Shown here one piece after another: positions 48,280 through 56,446 of a stretch of DNA of 64,000 bases; positions within the stretch are counted from its first letter, which is position 1; each line of letters opens with the position of its first letter. A model generated the notes under the pieces. It was given only the letters and a program-made list of their open reading frames with translations. It made no database searches and was not told the origin of the DNA. Location: positions 1 to 64,000 of the forward strand of contig NZ_JAPQNS010000012.1 of assembly GCF_028867935.1 (NCBI RefSeq). Reading direction: 5' to 3'. Source of the DNA: Flavobacterium sp. SUN052 (GTDB lineage Bacteria; Bacteroidota; Bacteroidia; Flavobacteriales; Flavobacteriaceae). The position numbers and the translations under genes are program-made.

Positions 48280-48693
48280 TTACGCCAACATTTGCTTAAA
48301 CGTAGCCGCCCGGTTTCGGAAAAACCCTACTGATTTCTCGCGAAACTGGCTCCGGTCGCTACTCAGATCGTAAGCCGCCAGATGATCAGTGATGGTCGCG
48401 TACCGTTCAATAAGCCGATCCCAACAGGCTGGCTGACGGCAGCGGGACAGCACCAGACGGGCGCGGTTCAAGTATTTGTGTTGTTTAGCTGTCCAGGCAG
48501 CGCGTTCCATACAGGGCGCGTCAGAACTGTTCAGTAGGGCAGGCAGGGCAGCGGGCGAGGCTGTAGGTGTTAGTTGCGAAAGCAAAAACAAGCCTAATTC
48601 CACCTCAGACAATTGACGGGCCGTAAGCGAAGCGGGCCGGGCTATCGTCTGAGCACCCCTGGCGAATGAAACGGAGGCAGATTGTGCGTTCAT
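48280..48693 (-). CDS. small protein of unknown function, paralogue B
   Basis: A 137-residue protein without signal peptide, membrane segment or recognised domain. It shares its core (residues 26-99; VELGLFLL, PTAxPxALPxLLN, RAxWTxKQHxYLxRxRL) with the gene at 26702-27163. It is divergent from a WYL regulator, with the shared operator between them, so the regulator probably controls both copies. Function unknown. Confidence 0.75.
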   Translation of the reverse strand: MNAQSASVSFARGAQTIARPASLTARQLSEVELGLFLLSQLTPTASPAALPALLNSSDAPCMERAAWTAKQHKYLNRARLVLSRCRQPACWDRLIERYATITDHLAAYDLSSDRSQFREKSVGFFRNRAATFKQMLA

Positions 48694-48707
48694 GACTATT
48701 AATTTAT

Positions 48708-48768
48708 TTGTTCGCTACAAATCTTCCCTCCCTAGAACGTAATCTTCTTCCGTTGTTCTTTATTTTTG
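48708..48768. promoter_or_regulatory. shared operator and divergent promoters, copy B (with WYL promoter)
   Basis: AACGTAA-TCTTC-TTCCGTT (48736-48754) is the second copy of the operator at 27222-27240, with TTGTTC at both flanks (48708-48713 and 48753-48758). On the minus strand an AAGATTTG -7-like box serves the small gene. On the plus strand TATTTTTG (48761-48768), an exact -7 box, lies 6 nt after the operator and serves the WYL gene, predicting autoregulation. Confidence 0.72.
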
Positions 48769-48785
48769 TAAAAAAACCCCTTCCT

Positions 48786-49808
48786 ATGCCAATAACTCGT
48801 TCTGCCTTTCAACGCTATCGTCTGATCGACGAAGTCATTAGCCGTTACCCCCGTCGTTATTCCAAGCAGAGACTTTTCGAATTGTGCCAGGATAAATGCG
48901 GTATCCGTTCGATTTCGTCGCTCGAAAAAGACATTCAGCGGATGCGTGAAGACCACGACGCTCCCATCGCCTACGACAAACGCTCCAACGGGTATTATTA
49001 CACCGACCCTCAGTTCAGGTTGTTGCAACTGATGCTCAACCCCGACGACATGGAAGCCCTCGACTATGCTCGCGAGGTGTTAGCCGCTACGCAGGGAGCT
49101 TCTGTTGCCGACGAGTTGAGTAACGCTCTCCAAAAAGTGCGACAAAGCCTGGATATTATTAGGGAAGTTAAAACCGACATGCCTACGCGTCGGGTGGTTT
49201 ATGTAGAAGAGCGGATTCTGGGCGGAAACCGGCAATACGTACCGATTCTGGTAAGGGCGGTGAATCAGAACAAGCAGATCACGTTCCGTTATAGCAAGCA
49301 CGAAAGCGATCAGCCTGCCCCTGTCAGCAAAGAGATTTTACCACTTCGTACGCTCCACCCGATCCTACTCCGTGAAGTCAACGATAGCTGGTATGTGATC
49401 GGCTATGACGAGAAAACAGGCAAAGAACGCACGTTCGCCCTCGACCGTATGAGCGACCTCGAAATTACTGACGACTTATGCGATGTGCCTCCCTCGGTAA
49501 TGACTAGTGTAAGTGAGTTGTTCGAGCACATTTTTGGCATTACCGACAGTAGCGGACCCGTTGAAGAGGTAATTCTATCGTTCACGCCGTTGCGCGGCCG
49601 CTACGTGAAAGCCAAGCCTATTCATCAAACACAGGAAGTTATTTTAGACACGGATACGGAATGCCGCGTACGGCTCCGGCTAGCCCCCAACCGTGACCTC
49701 ATGATGCACCTCCGCAGCTATGGCGAGGATTTGACGGTGATTCAGCCAGAAAGCCTGGTAAAAGCGATGCAGGAGTCGCTACGGGCAGCTTTGGCCAAGT
49801 ATAGTTGA
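48786..49808 (+). CDS. WYL-domain transcriptional regulator
   Basis: A 340-residue regulator. The N-terminal winged helix (residues ~1-70; SAFQRYRLIDEVISRYPRRY, then CGIRSISSLEKDIQRMRED) binds DNA, and the WYL sensing domain covers residues ~150-250 (QNKQITFRYSKH, RTLHPILLREVNDSWYVIG), followed by a C-terminal extension. WYL proteins bind a ligand, often nucleic acid or nucleotide, to switch DNA binding. The ATG at 48786 is preferred because upstream codons cover the operator and -7 box. It is divergent from the small unknown gene. Confidence 0.9.
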   Translation: MPITRSAFQRYRLIDEVISRYPRRYSKQRLFELCQDKCGIRSISSLEKDIQRMREDHDAPIAYDKRSNGYYYTDPQFRLLQLMLNPDDMEALDYAREVLAATQGASVADELSNALQKVRQSLDIIREVKTDMPTRRVVYVEERILGGNRQYVPILVRAVNQNKQITFRYSKHESDQPAPVSKEILPLRTLHPILLREVNDSWYVIGYDEKTGKERTFALDRMSDLEITDDLCDVPPSVMTSVSELFEHIFGITDSSGPVEEVILSFTPLRGRYVKAKPIHQTQEVILDTDTECRVRLRLAPNRDLMMHLRSYGEDLTVIQPESLVKAMQESLRAALAKYS

Positions 49809-49812
49809 GCGG

Positions 49813-50667
49813 TCAAAACACCACCGTTCGGTTGTTGTGAATGAATACTCGATCGTTGAACACAATCTTGAGCGCCTTGGAGAGCACTAACTTCTCCACA
49901 TCGCGCCCCATAGTGGCCATATCATTTGCCGTGTGTCGGTGATCAACTTCCTTTACATCCTGAGTGATAATTGGCCCTTCGTCCAGGTCATTATTAACAA
50001 AATGGGCTGTTGCACCAATGATTTTCACACCCCGGTCGTGCGCTTGCCGATACGGACTGGCTCCTACAAAGGCGGGCAAAAAGGAGTGGTGAATGTTGAT
50101 AATTCGATTCGGGAAGTTGTTTACAAAACCGGGAGTCAGCACGCGCATATACTTGGCCAACACCAGATACTCGGGCTCGTAAATTGCCAACGTGCGCAAA
50201 ATAGCTTCCTCATGCTCTTCGCGGGTTTTATGTTCGTGCGAGATGTAATGGAACGGAATACCAAACTTACTCACCAGCGGCTGTAAATGATTGTAGTTGC
50301 TCACCACAGCCAGAATATCAGCATCCAGCTCATCAAACGCGTATCGGATCAACAACTCGCCAAGGCAATGGTGCTCTTTGGTGACCAGCAACACCACATT
50401 CTTTTTCTTTTTGGGATTGAGCCGAAGGTTGATTTCGGGCGAGAGCCCTTCGCTCAGTTGCGCGAGTAAGGCAGGGCCATCGAGTTTGTCAAGAGGGGAT
50501 GCCATTTCAAACTCGGTACGCATAAAAAACTGCCCATCGGGGCTCACATATTCGTCGTTGCGAATAATGTTGAGGCCCTGCCGAAACAGAACGCCCGTAA
50601 CGTGATAAATGAGTCCCTTTTGGTCAGGGCCATCCATCAGCAAAATGTGTTTGGTTATATCGGTCAT
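49813..50667 (-). CDS. purU: formyltetrahydrofolate deformylase
   Basis: Hydrolyses 10-formyltetrahydrofolate to formate and tetrahydrofolate, supplying formate for PurT and balancing one-carbon pools. The N-terminal ACT domain (MDGPDQKGLIYHVTGVLFRQ) is followed by a formyltransferase-type domain with NIHHSFLPAFVGASPY, GATAHFVNNDLDEGPII (catalytic N-H-D set) and QDVKEVDHRHTANDM. 284 residues, complete. It converges on the WYL gene with 4 nt between them. Confidence 0.95.
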   Translation of the reverse strand: MTDITKHILLMDGPDQKGLIYHVTGVLFRQGLNIIRNDEYVSPDGQFFMRTEFEMASPLDKLDGPALLAQLSEGLSPEINLRLNPKKKKNVVLLVTKEHHCLGELLIRYAFDELDADILAVVSNYNHLQPLVSKFGIPFHYISHEHKTREEHEEAILRTLAIYEPEYLVLAKYMRVLTPGFVNNFPNRIINIHHSFLPAFVGASPYRQAHDRGVKIIGATAHFVNNDLDEGPIITQDVKEVDHRHTANDMATMGRDVEKLVLSKALKIVFNDRVFIHNNRTVVF

Positions 50668-50693
50668 GCGGAGACGTAATCGTACAAGCTCCC

Positions 50694-50701
50694 CAAAGAT
50701 A
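50694..50701 (-). promoter_or_regulatory. -7 box (TATCTTTG) for purU
   Basis: An exact TAnnTTTG match on the minus strand, about 26 nt before the purU ATG at 50667. Confidence 0.55.
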
Positions 50702-50729
50702 CCGGCAAAGTCAAAAAAATGAACTTACC

Positions 50730-51173
50730 TTACACCATACTGCCTAAATCGACTCCCAAAACCTCTGAAAAGGATGATTCTGTAGCTGCTCTCTCGTCAC
50801 CTTTCCGATACCGGAGCCATTCATGGGTTCGGTAGTTATATACGAAGCCTTCAAGAATACCAAAGTCATCGTCTTCAATAAGACGGATAATTTTACGCAG
50901 ATCGCTTTCAAATCCCCTGGCATTGCAAATTTCAATAATGATTCTTGTCTTCTGCGCTTCATTATCTAACAGGATAACATCTGGCACAGGGTATCCAGGC
51001 CCTTCAGCCAAAGGCGTTTCTGGTAAAGGTTCCAGCAGGATTGCCTTCTTATGATAGTATAACACGCCTAGCTCAACATGAAGTCTGCTGATTGTGCGCT
51101 GATGATCCAATGGTGAATTAGGACCGTCGTCTTCATAGACCATAAAGGATTTACTCGTAAGGGGCTGATACAT
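50730..51173 (-). CDS. Uma2-like PD-(D/E)XK protein (short variant)
   Basis: A 147-residue protein. YPVPDVILLDNEAQKTRIIIEICNARG contains the catalytic-core pattern PD...ExK-like (with IEIC), then FESDLRKIIRLIEDDDFGILEGFVYNY, matching the second half of Uma2/DUF820 proteins; the N-terminal part is shorter than in the Uma2 gene at 26021. The final ExK residue is not conserved exactly (EICN), so activity is uncertain. Confidence 0.7.
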   Translation of the reverse strand: MYQPLTSKSFMVYEDDGPNSPLDHQRTISRLHVELGVLYYHKKAILLEPLPETPLAEGPGYPVPDVILLDNEAQKTRIIIEICNARGFESDLRKIIRLIEDDDFGILEGFVYNYRTHEWLRYRKGDERAATESSFSEVLGVDLGSMV

Positions 51174-51252
51174 GGCGGTTTGATTTGTGAAAGCAGTGGT
51201 CTAATTTACATTTTTTTAACAGCACGTGCAACGCCAACGCGCTTACCTTGTC

Positions 51253-51260
51253 TTTGTTGT
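51253..51260 (+). promoter_or_regulatory. near-consensus -7 box (TGTCTTTG) for the second ECF sigma gene
   Basis: One mismatch to TAnnTTTG. Transcription from here would begin near 51262, past the first codon of the open frame (51180), so a downstream TTG (51294) is the more likely start. Confidence 0.4.
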
Positions 51261-51293
51261 GAATTCGCCCCTCAACCGACCCGGACCGATTGC

Positions 51294-51860
51294 TTGGAAA
51301 CGAAACTGTACATAGACCGAACCATTGACCTTGTTGAACGCTGCAAACTCGGCGAACGCAAGGCCCAGTATGACCTGTATCGTCAATATGCGAAGGCGAT
51401 GTACAATGTCAGCTTACGAATCCTGAACCATGCGGCCGAGGCTGAGGATTCGTTGCAGGAAGCTTTTTTAGACGCATTCAACCATATTCAGTCGTTTCGG
51501 GGACAGAGTACGTTTGGTGCGTGGCTGAAGCAGATTGTTGTGAACCGGGCCATCAATCATCTTCGAAGTCGGCGGGTTGAATTTGTTGAGTTGGACACAA
51601 CTCGAACTAATGACGATGGTGTTGCAGATTGGGCCGACACCGAGCCATATGATGAAGCCAGTATTGGTTTTGATGTGGAACGAGTTCGGTTAGCCATGCA
51701 ACAACTGTCGGAAGGTTACCGGGTGGTGTTATCCCTGTATTTGTTTGAAGGGTACGACCACGAGGAAATCGGCCAGATTTTGAGTATCAGCGAAACGACG
51801 TCCCGCACTCAGTTTATGCGGGGCCGAAAACGGCTGGTTGATTTACTGGCATCCTGTTAG
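51294..51860 (+). CDS. ECF RNA polymerase sigma factor (second)
   Basis: A group 4 sigma factor of about 188 residues from TTG 51294 (METKLYIDRTIDLVERC). Region 2: ERKAQYDLYRQYAKAMYNVS and EAEDSLQEAFLDAFNHIQSF; region 4: QQLSEGYRVVLSLYLFEGYD and EEIGQILSISETTSRTQFMRG. The frame is open to 51180, but its first 38 residues are unlike sigma factors. It is followed by a single-pass protein and a DUF4097-like protein, forming a sigma/anti-sigma/effector module. Its sequence differs clearly from the sigma at 44815. Confidence 0.92.
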   Translation: METKLYIDRTIDLVERCKLGERKAQYDLYRQYAKAMYNVSLRILNHAAEAEDSLQEAFLDAFNHIQSFRGQSTFGAWLKQIVVNRAINHLRSRRVEFVELDTTRTNDDGVADWADTEPYDEASIGFDVERVRLAMQQLSEGYRVVLSLYLFEGYDHEEIGQILSISETTSRTQFMRGRKRLVDLLASC

Positions 51861-51919
51861 CTATCTTTCAAACACCTTGACTATGGTTGAACAACTACAA
51901 TCAGAGACACTTTTAGCGT

Positions 51920-52567
51920 ATGAAAAATAACCTTGAACGATTCATCCGCGACAATCGCGAGGCTTTCGATGCCGACGAACCATCGATGGACTTGTGGGCG
52001 CGTATTGAGCCGGGTATCACCCAGCCCGAACCACCTTCGGATGCTGAACCAGTGACGCACCAGGTCAAAATGGGTTTTGTTGGTAACGAAGCCAACGAAC
52101 CCATTCGGAAACCGCTCAATGGCAAACCATTTGTGAATAAGCAACGTGGTTGGGGGTTCAACTGGTGGGCAGCCGCATCGGTAGCAATTTTGCTGCTGAC
52201 GGGAGGCTTCTGGTTCCTCAATCATCAATATGGCGTAACAGAACAGCCCGAAGTAGTGGCCGTTAGCCCAACCTATGCTAAAGAATTTGTACAGTATGCT
52301 CGTCTCGTAGACGAAAAACAAGCTGAGCTAAAAGCCATGACGGCTAGCAACCCAGCCCTGTACGAAGCCTTTGCCAACGATCTCAACCGCCTGGAGCGAA
52401 GCTACCAGACGTTGAAAGCTGACCTGCCCGAAAACCCTAATCAGGAGACGCTGGTGCAGGCTATGATTCAAAATTTGCAGTTGCAAATTGACCTTCTGAA
52501 TGAACAGTTGCGCGTGATTCAGCGCATGAAAGAACAAAACAACAACACCAATGATCACCTTATTTAA
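51920..52567 (+). CDS. single-pass membrane protein, candidate anti-sigma factor
   Basis: A 215-residue protein: a polar N-terminal region of ~85 residues (starts MKNNLERFIRDNREAFDADE, as in many Bacteroidota anti-sigma partners), one membrane segment (WWAAASVAILLLTGGFWFL), and a coiled-coil-like periplasmic helix (residues ~115-215). It follows the sigma gene by 59 nt and overlaps the next gene by 17 nt. The anti-sigma role is inferred from position and topology. Confidence 0.78.
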   Translation: MKNNLERFIRDNREAFDADEPSMDLWARIEPGITQPEPPSDAEPVTHQVKMGFVGNEANEPIRKPLNGKPFVNKQRGWGFNWWAAASVAILLLTGGFWFLNHQYGVTEQPEVVAVSPTYAKEFVQYARLVDEKQAELKAMTASNPALYEAFANDLNRLERSYQTLKADLPENPNQETLVQAMIQNLQLQIDLLNEQLRVIQRMKEQNNNTNDHLI

Positions 52568-53600
52568 AATAACGTTTCTGCTGATGATACCGCTTTCGCT
52601 AGCGGCTGCCAACGGCCCTGGAAGCGATGGACTGGGAGCAATTGAAAAGAAGCGGACGATAATTAAAATGTATGATGTCGACCAAAAAGATAAACTACTG
52701 ATCGACAATCAGTTTGGCCAAGTAAACGTAAGTCTGTGGGATAAAAGTGAGATCCGGGTGCAGATCATCGTTACAGCCAATGCCAGCACCGACGACCGGG
52801 CTCAGGAGTACCTTAACTCGGTTGAAATCAGCGATAAACGCGAGGGCGATCAGATTGTGCTTCGCACCGAATTGCAGAAGAAATCCTCATCGTGGGGGAG
52901 TTGGAGTAACGGCAATGGCGAAAAACAGTATGTTCGAATCGATTATACCATACAAATGCCTCGCAACAATGCGCTATCAGTGCGTAACAGGTTTGGCAAC
53001 ACCAATGTCGCTTCGTTCAGGGCTCCACTAAATATCTACACTCGCTATGGCAATTTCACCGCCGACCAGCTTACTGGAAGCCAGAATGATATTGATGTAG
53101 CATACGGTAACGCTGATATTCGCAACATTGAAGGGGGTAAACTAGCCATCGCTTATTCGAACCTTGATCTTGAGAAAGCCAACGTGCTGGTGTTAAACAA
53201 CCGATTCGGCAAGCTTAAAATTGGCGAAGTGGGTAAGATTGATGCTAAGATCAGCTATTCTGGAGCCAGCATTGGTACCCTGAAAGAATCGTGCAAGATG
53301 CAACTCGATTTCTCTGGTGGCTTCCGAATTGGTCAACTCAAATCAGCAGAAAACGTCGATATTCAGGCTAATTACTCGTCGGTGGCGTTGCCGCTTAATG
53401 CCGAATCAGGCTATGACTTTGATGTATCAGTAACTTACGGAGGGTTTAATTACCCCAACGGACAAACTCTTTTATTCACTACACAGCCTGGCAACAATAC
53501 CAGCCCTGGCAAAATTAAACAGTACACTGGTAAAATCGGAACTGGTTCTGGTCCCCGCGTCCGGGTAGTTTCGAAATTCGGAGATGTGAATTTCCGGTAA
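52551..53600 (+). CDS. DUF4097-like beta-helix exported protein
   Basis: A 349-residue protein with an N-terminal signal peptide (MITLFKITFLLMIPLSLAAA) and repeated short strands (NALSVRNRFGNTNVASFRAP, LNIYTRYGNFTAD, KLAIAYSNLDLEKANVLVL) expected to form a right-handed beta-helix, as in DUF4097/putative adhesins. Likely outside the cytoplasm. Co-transcribed with the sigma and the single-pass protein by overlap, so it is a candidate regulatory input or output of that module. Molecular role unknown. Confidence 0.75.
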   Translation: MITLFKITFLLMIPLSLAAANGPGSDGLGAIEKKRTIIKMYDVDQKDKLLIDNQFGQVNVSLWDKSEIRVQIIVTANASTDDRAQEYLNSVEISDKREGDQIVLRTELQKKSSSWGSWSNGNGEKQYVRIDYTIQMPRNNALSVRNRFGNTNVASFRAPLNIYTRYGNFTADQLTGSQNDIDVAYGNADIRNIEGGKLAIAYSNLDLEKANVLVLNNRFGKLKIGEVGKIDAKISYSGASIGTLKESCKMQLDFSGGFRIGQLKSAENVDIQANYSSVALPLNAESGYDFDVSVTYGGFNYPNGQTLLFTTQPGNNTSPGKIKQYTGKIGTGSGPRVRVVSKFGDVNFR

Positions 53601-53615
53601 GGCTAAAACCAAACT

Positions 53616-53656
53616 AATATTAAAACCGCACGAGTTGTCCGTGCGGTTTTAATATT
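53616..53656. terminator. bidirectional terminator between convergent genes
   Basis: Perfect 17-bp arms: AATATTAAAACCGCACG (53616-53632) and its complement (53640-53656), with a 7-nt loop. The U-rich stem ends give both directions a poly-U flank. It sits between the DUF4097-like gene and the minus-strand cupin gene. Confidence 0.85.
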
Positions 53657-53657
53657 T

Positions 53658-54152
53658 TTAGGTCAACAGTTCCACAACTTCTCTCCACTGCGGAAATTGA
53701 TTGAGCATCGTTTCCCGGTTGGCTAGTTCAAAGTCGGCAAAGTCGAAGCCGGGTGCTACAGTACAGCCAACCAGGGAGAAATCGACTCCTTCAGCAGGTT
53801 TCGAGCCGAACCAACAGCCAGCAGGTACCACCGCCTGAAAAACCTCACCCGCTTCTGGGTTATTACCCAACCGAATTACAGACAGCTCACCAGTAAGCGT
53901 AATAATATATACGTTTAGCGGACCACCTGCGTAAAAATGCCATACTTCATCTGCCTGAATCCGATGTAGCATTGACCGGTGGTGGCTTTCGAGCAAAAAA
54001 TAGATGGCTGTACTGAACGCCCGCGCTCCCGAGAAACGATCTGGCAAAGCGGCATGGTCAATTCGCTCCGCAGATCGGTAGGTTTCAGCATAAAACCCTC
54101 CCTCCGGATGCGGTTGCATCTGATAAGCCCGAACGTAATCAGCCGCCGTCAT
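53658..54152 (-). CDS. DUF985-family cupin protein
   Basis: A 164-residue small cupin. Motifs: YQMQPHPEGGFYAETYRS, the sugar- or acid-binding IYFLLESHHRSMLHRIQADE and VWHFYAGGPLNVYII, and AVVPAGCWFGSKPAEG. The His/Glu positions typical of cupin metal or ligand sites are present (SHHRSMLH, EVWHF). Function unproven; the family is linked to sugar-related reactions. It is 3 nt from the end of tpiA and probably co-transcribed with it. Confidence 0.88.
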   Translation of the reverse strand: MTAADYVRAYQMQPHPEGGFYAETYRSAERIDHAALPDRFSGARAFSTAIYFLLESHHRSMLHRIQADEVWHFYAGGPLNVYIITLTGELSVIRLGNNPEAGEVFQAVVPAGCWFGSKPAEGVDFSLVGCTVAPGFDFADFELANRETMLNQFPQWREVVELLT

Positions 54153-54155
54153 GTC

Positions 54156-54920
54156 TTAGTTATTCGCCTTTACAACGGTTGTGAAGTCCCGCGATTTGAG
54201 CGAAGCGCCACCAATGAGGCCACCGTCAACATCGGGTTGAGCGAAAAGCTCAGCTGCGTTTTGAGCGTTAGCGCTACCACCGTATAGAATAGAGGTGTTT
54301 TGAGCTACTTCTTCGCCATATTGACTGGCAAGATGCTGTCGGAGGGCAAGGTGCATATCCTGCGCCTGTTGCGATGACGCCGTAAGGCCGGTACCGATGG
54401 CCCAAATGGGCTCATAGGCAATCACAATACTGGCAAACTGCTCAGGAGTCAAATGGAACAGGCTTTGAGTAAGTTGTTCTTTCACAAATCCCACGTAATC
54501 GCCACCTTCACGCATTTCGAGCGACTCCCCACAACAGAAAATAGGTGTCAGACCGTTAGCCAGAGCGGCATCGACTTTCTCGGCCAATTGTGCATTGCTT
54601 TCGTTGAAATATTGCCGACGCTCACTATGCCCTAAGATCACATAGTTCACTCCAATTGATTGGAGCATCGATGCCGAAATTTCACCAGTATATGCGCCTG
54701 ATGCTTTTTCGTGGCAGTTCTGTGCCCCCAGCGAAATGCGGCCACCTGCCGGAAGATATTGTTTTAATGTTGTCAGAAACACCGACGGTGGACAAAGCAC
54801 TACCTCCGTTTGTCCCGTAACCTCGTCTTTTACCATGTTAACCACCTCCGAAACCAACGCTATCGCATCGTCGTAGGTTTTATTCATTTTCCAGTTACCA
54901 GCAACTATTCGCTTACGCAT
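54156..54920 (-). CDS. tpiA: triosephosphate isomerase
   Basis: Interconverts dihydroxyacetone phosphate and glyceraldehyde 3-phosphate in glycolysis. A TIM barrel of 254 residues with N9 and K11 in MRKRIVAGNWKMNK, catalytic H98 in YVILGHSERRQY, the catalytic Glu in VIAYEPIWAIGTG and ILYGGSANAQNA. All residues conserved. The cupin gene lies just downstream. A TAATTTTG box is 29 nt upstream of the start. Confidence 0.97.
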   Translation of the reverse strand: MRKRIVAGNWKMNKTYDDAIALVSEVVNMVKDEVTGQTEVVLCPPSVFLTTLKQYLPAGGRISLGAQNCHEKASGAYTGEISASMLQSIGVNYVILGHSERRQYFNESNAQLAEKVDAALANGLTPIFCCGESLEMREGGDYVGFVKEQLTQSLFHLTPEQFASIVIAYEPIWAIGTGLTASSQQAQDMHLALRQHLASQYGEEVAQNTSILYGGSANAQNAAELFAQPDVDGGLIGGASLKSRDFTTVVKANN

Positions 54921-54948
54921 AGATAATTTTAATGAGTGAAATACGGAG

Positions 54949-54956
54949 CAAAATTA
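54949..54956 (-). promoter_or_regulatory. -7 box (TAATTTTG) for tpiA
   Basis: An exact TAnnTTTG match on the minus strand, 28 nt before the tpiA ATG. Confidence 0.55.
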
Positions 54957-55100
54957 GCGCTTTTGCAGTAACCAATACACTTTGAAGTAAATTGCTGACC
55001 CTCAATATACTCATCATAAAAACACCTAACGGCCATTCATCAAAACATTCGGTATTAAGAGCGGATTTTTTAGTAAATTTCCGATGTTCTACCAACGAAT

Positions 55101-56366
55101 ATGAAAGCGTTTCTACTGATAGTAGGGTGGGTATTGTTTATGGGTGGTTTTACACAGGCCACTCCCGATAAACGCGTACCTGACAAAGACCGATTTGGTT
55201 TTTTCCTGTCGGGGAACCGAACCTGGACCCGCATTCCCTTTCAACTCCATTCTAATCTGATCATCATACCGATACGCATCAATAATTCCGATACTCTTCG
55301 GTTTATTTTGGATACAGGTGTCAGCAGTACTATAGTAACAGATCCAGCAGCCCTTCGAAGACAAAAACTCAATTTTACTCGCAAAGTAAAACTTTCTGGT
55401 GCCGGCGAAGGCGGCAATCTTACCGCTTCTGTTGCTATCGACAATCAACTCAGTGTTGGGTATCTTCGGGCTAATCACCACAATATTGTGGTACTCGACG
55501 ACGACGTACTAAAATTATCTGAATACGTTGGCGTACCGATTCACGGTATATTTGGGTACGATCTATTTAACAGCTTCGTCGTAACCATCGATTTTCAATC
55601 ACATGAAATAACGCTGACCCGTCCCAACAAATTTAAATACCACAAGCGGATGGGCGAACAGTATCCCATTGTCATTCAGGACACTAAGCCTTACACCGAC
55701 GCGATGGTGCTGGTTGAAGGAGCAAAAACGACACCGCTTCGTGTGATTCTCGACACAGGGGCTGGCCATGCTTTACTCCTCGACCGGACCCGCCATCCAG
55801 AAAGCCTACCCCTACCCGACCGTATTATCCGGGCGCAACTAGGCCGGGGGCTCAGTGGAGTTATAAACGGCAGTATGGGCCGGTTACAGAAGATTCGGTT
55901 TGGGCGATTTGAGATGAGCAATATTCTAGCATCGTTTCCCGATAGTCTGGCCTTTGGTACTAAACTTATCAACACCCCACAACGCATTGGTAACGTAGGC
56001 TGCGAGTTGCTCCGGCGGTTTAGGGTGACCTTTAATTACCAGGACAAATATATCATCGTCAAGCCCATCAAAAAGATCATGAAGGAGTCGTTTGAACACG
56101 ACATGAGCGGGGTGGAGCTAAAGGCAAAAGGTGCGCAGTTTAAGACCTACTACATTGGGCGCGTTATCGAGGGGTCACCTGCCGATTTGGCCGGGCTGGT
56201 TGAAGGAGATGAGTTGATGTTTATCAACAATACAGCCGTCGGCGAAATGACAATAAGCGACATTTATAAACTCCTGCAACGGGGCGAAGGCAAGGAGGTC
56301 ATTATGGTGGTTCGGCGCAACGGTCAAATGGCGTTAGCGCAGTTCACTCTTAAACGAATCATATAG
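55101..56366 (+). CDS. exported retropepsin-like protease with PDZ domain
   Basis: A 421-residue protein with a signal peptide (MKAFLLIVGWVLFMGG), two aspartyl-protease-like domains in one chain, and a C-terminal PDZ domain. The active-site motifs are DTG at 71-73 (FILDTGVSSTIV) and DTG at ~218-220 (VILDTGAGHALL). PDZ: IEGSPADLAGLVEGDELMFI. The two DTG halves could form one pseudo-dimeric active site, as in pepsins. The substrate is unknown; it is likely periplasmic. Confidence 0.88.
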   Translation: MKAFLLIVGWVLFMGGFTQATPDKRVPDKDRFGFFLSGNRTWTRIPFQLHSNLIIIPIRINNSDTLRFILDTGVSSTIVTDPAALRRQKLNFTRKVKLSGAGEGGNLTASVAIDNQLSVGYLRANHHNIVVLDDDVLKLSEYVGVPIHGIFGYDLFNSFVVTIDFQSHEITLTRPNKFKYHKRMGEQYPIVIQDTKPYTDAMVLVEGAKTTPLRVILDTGAGHALLLDRTRHPESLPLPDRIIRAQLGRGLSGVINGSMGRLQKIRFGRFEMSNILASFPDSLAFGTKLINTPQRIGNVGCELLRRFRVTFNYQDKYIIVKPIKKIMKESFEHDMSGVELKAKGAQFKTYYIGRVIEGSPADLAGLVEGDELMFINNTAVGEMTISDIYKLLQRGEGKEVIMVVRRNGQMALAQFTLKRII

Positions 56367-56446
56367 AAAGAGGCTGTGTAATGGATTGTAGAGGCTAGAT
56401 TAATTTGAAAAAATCTAGCCTCTACAATCCATTACACAGCCTCTTT
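56367..56446. repeat. perfect 34-bp inverted repeat after the PDZ protease
   Basis: Arms 56367-56400 and 56413-56446 are identical inverse complements over 34 bp, with a 12-nt loop, and begin 1 nt after the protease stop codon. Units GAGGCTGTGTAATGG and ATTGTAGAGGCTAGAT. It is followed at once by a 16-bp palindrome (56447-56462) just before the rpmB stop. It may act as a bidirectional terminator for the convergent genes, but it lacks a U-tract and is far longer than needed. Confidence 0.85.
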
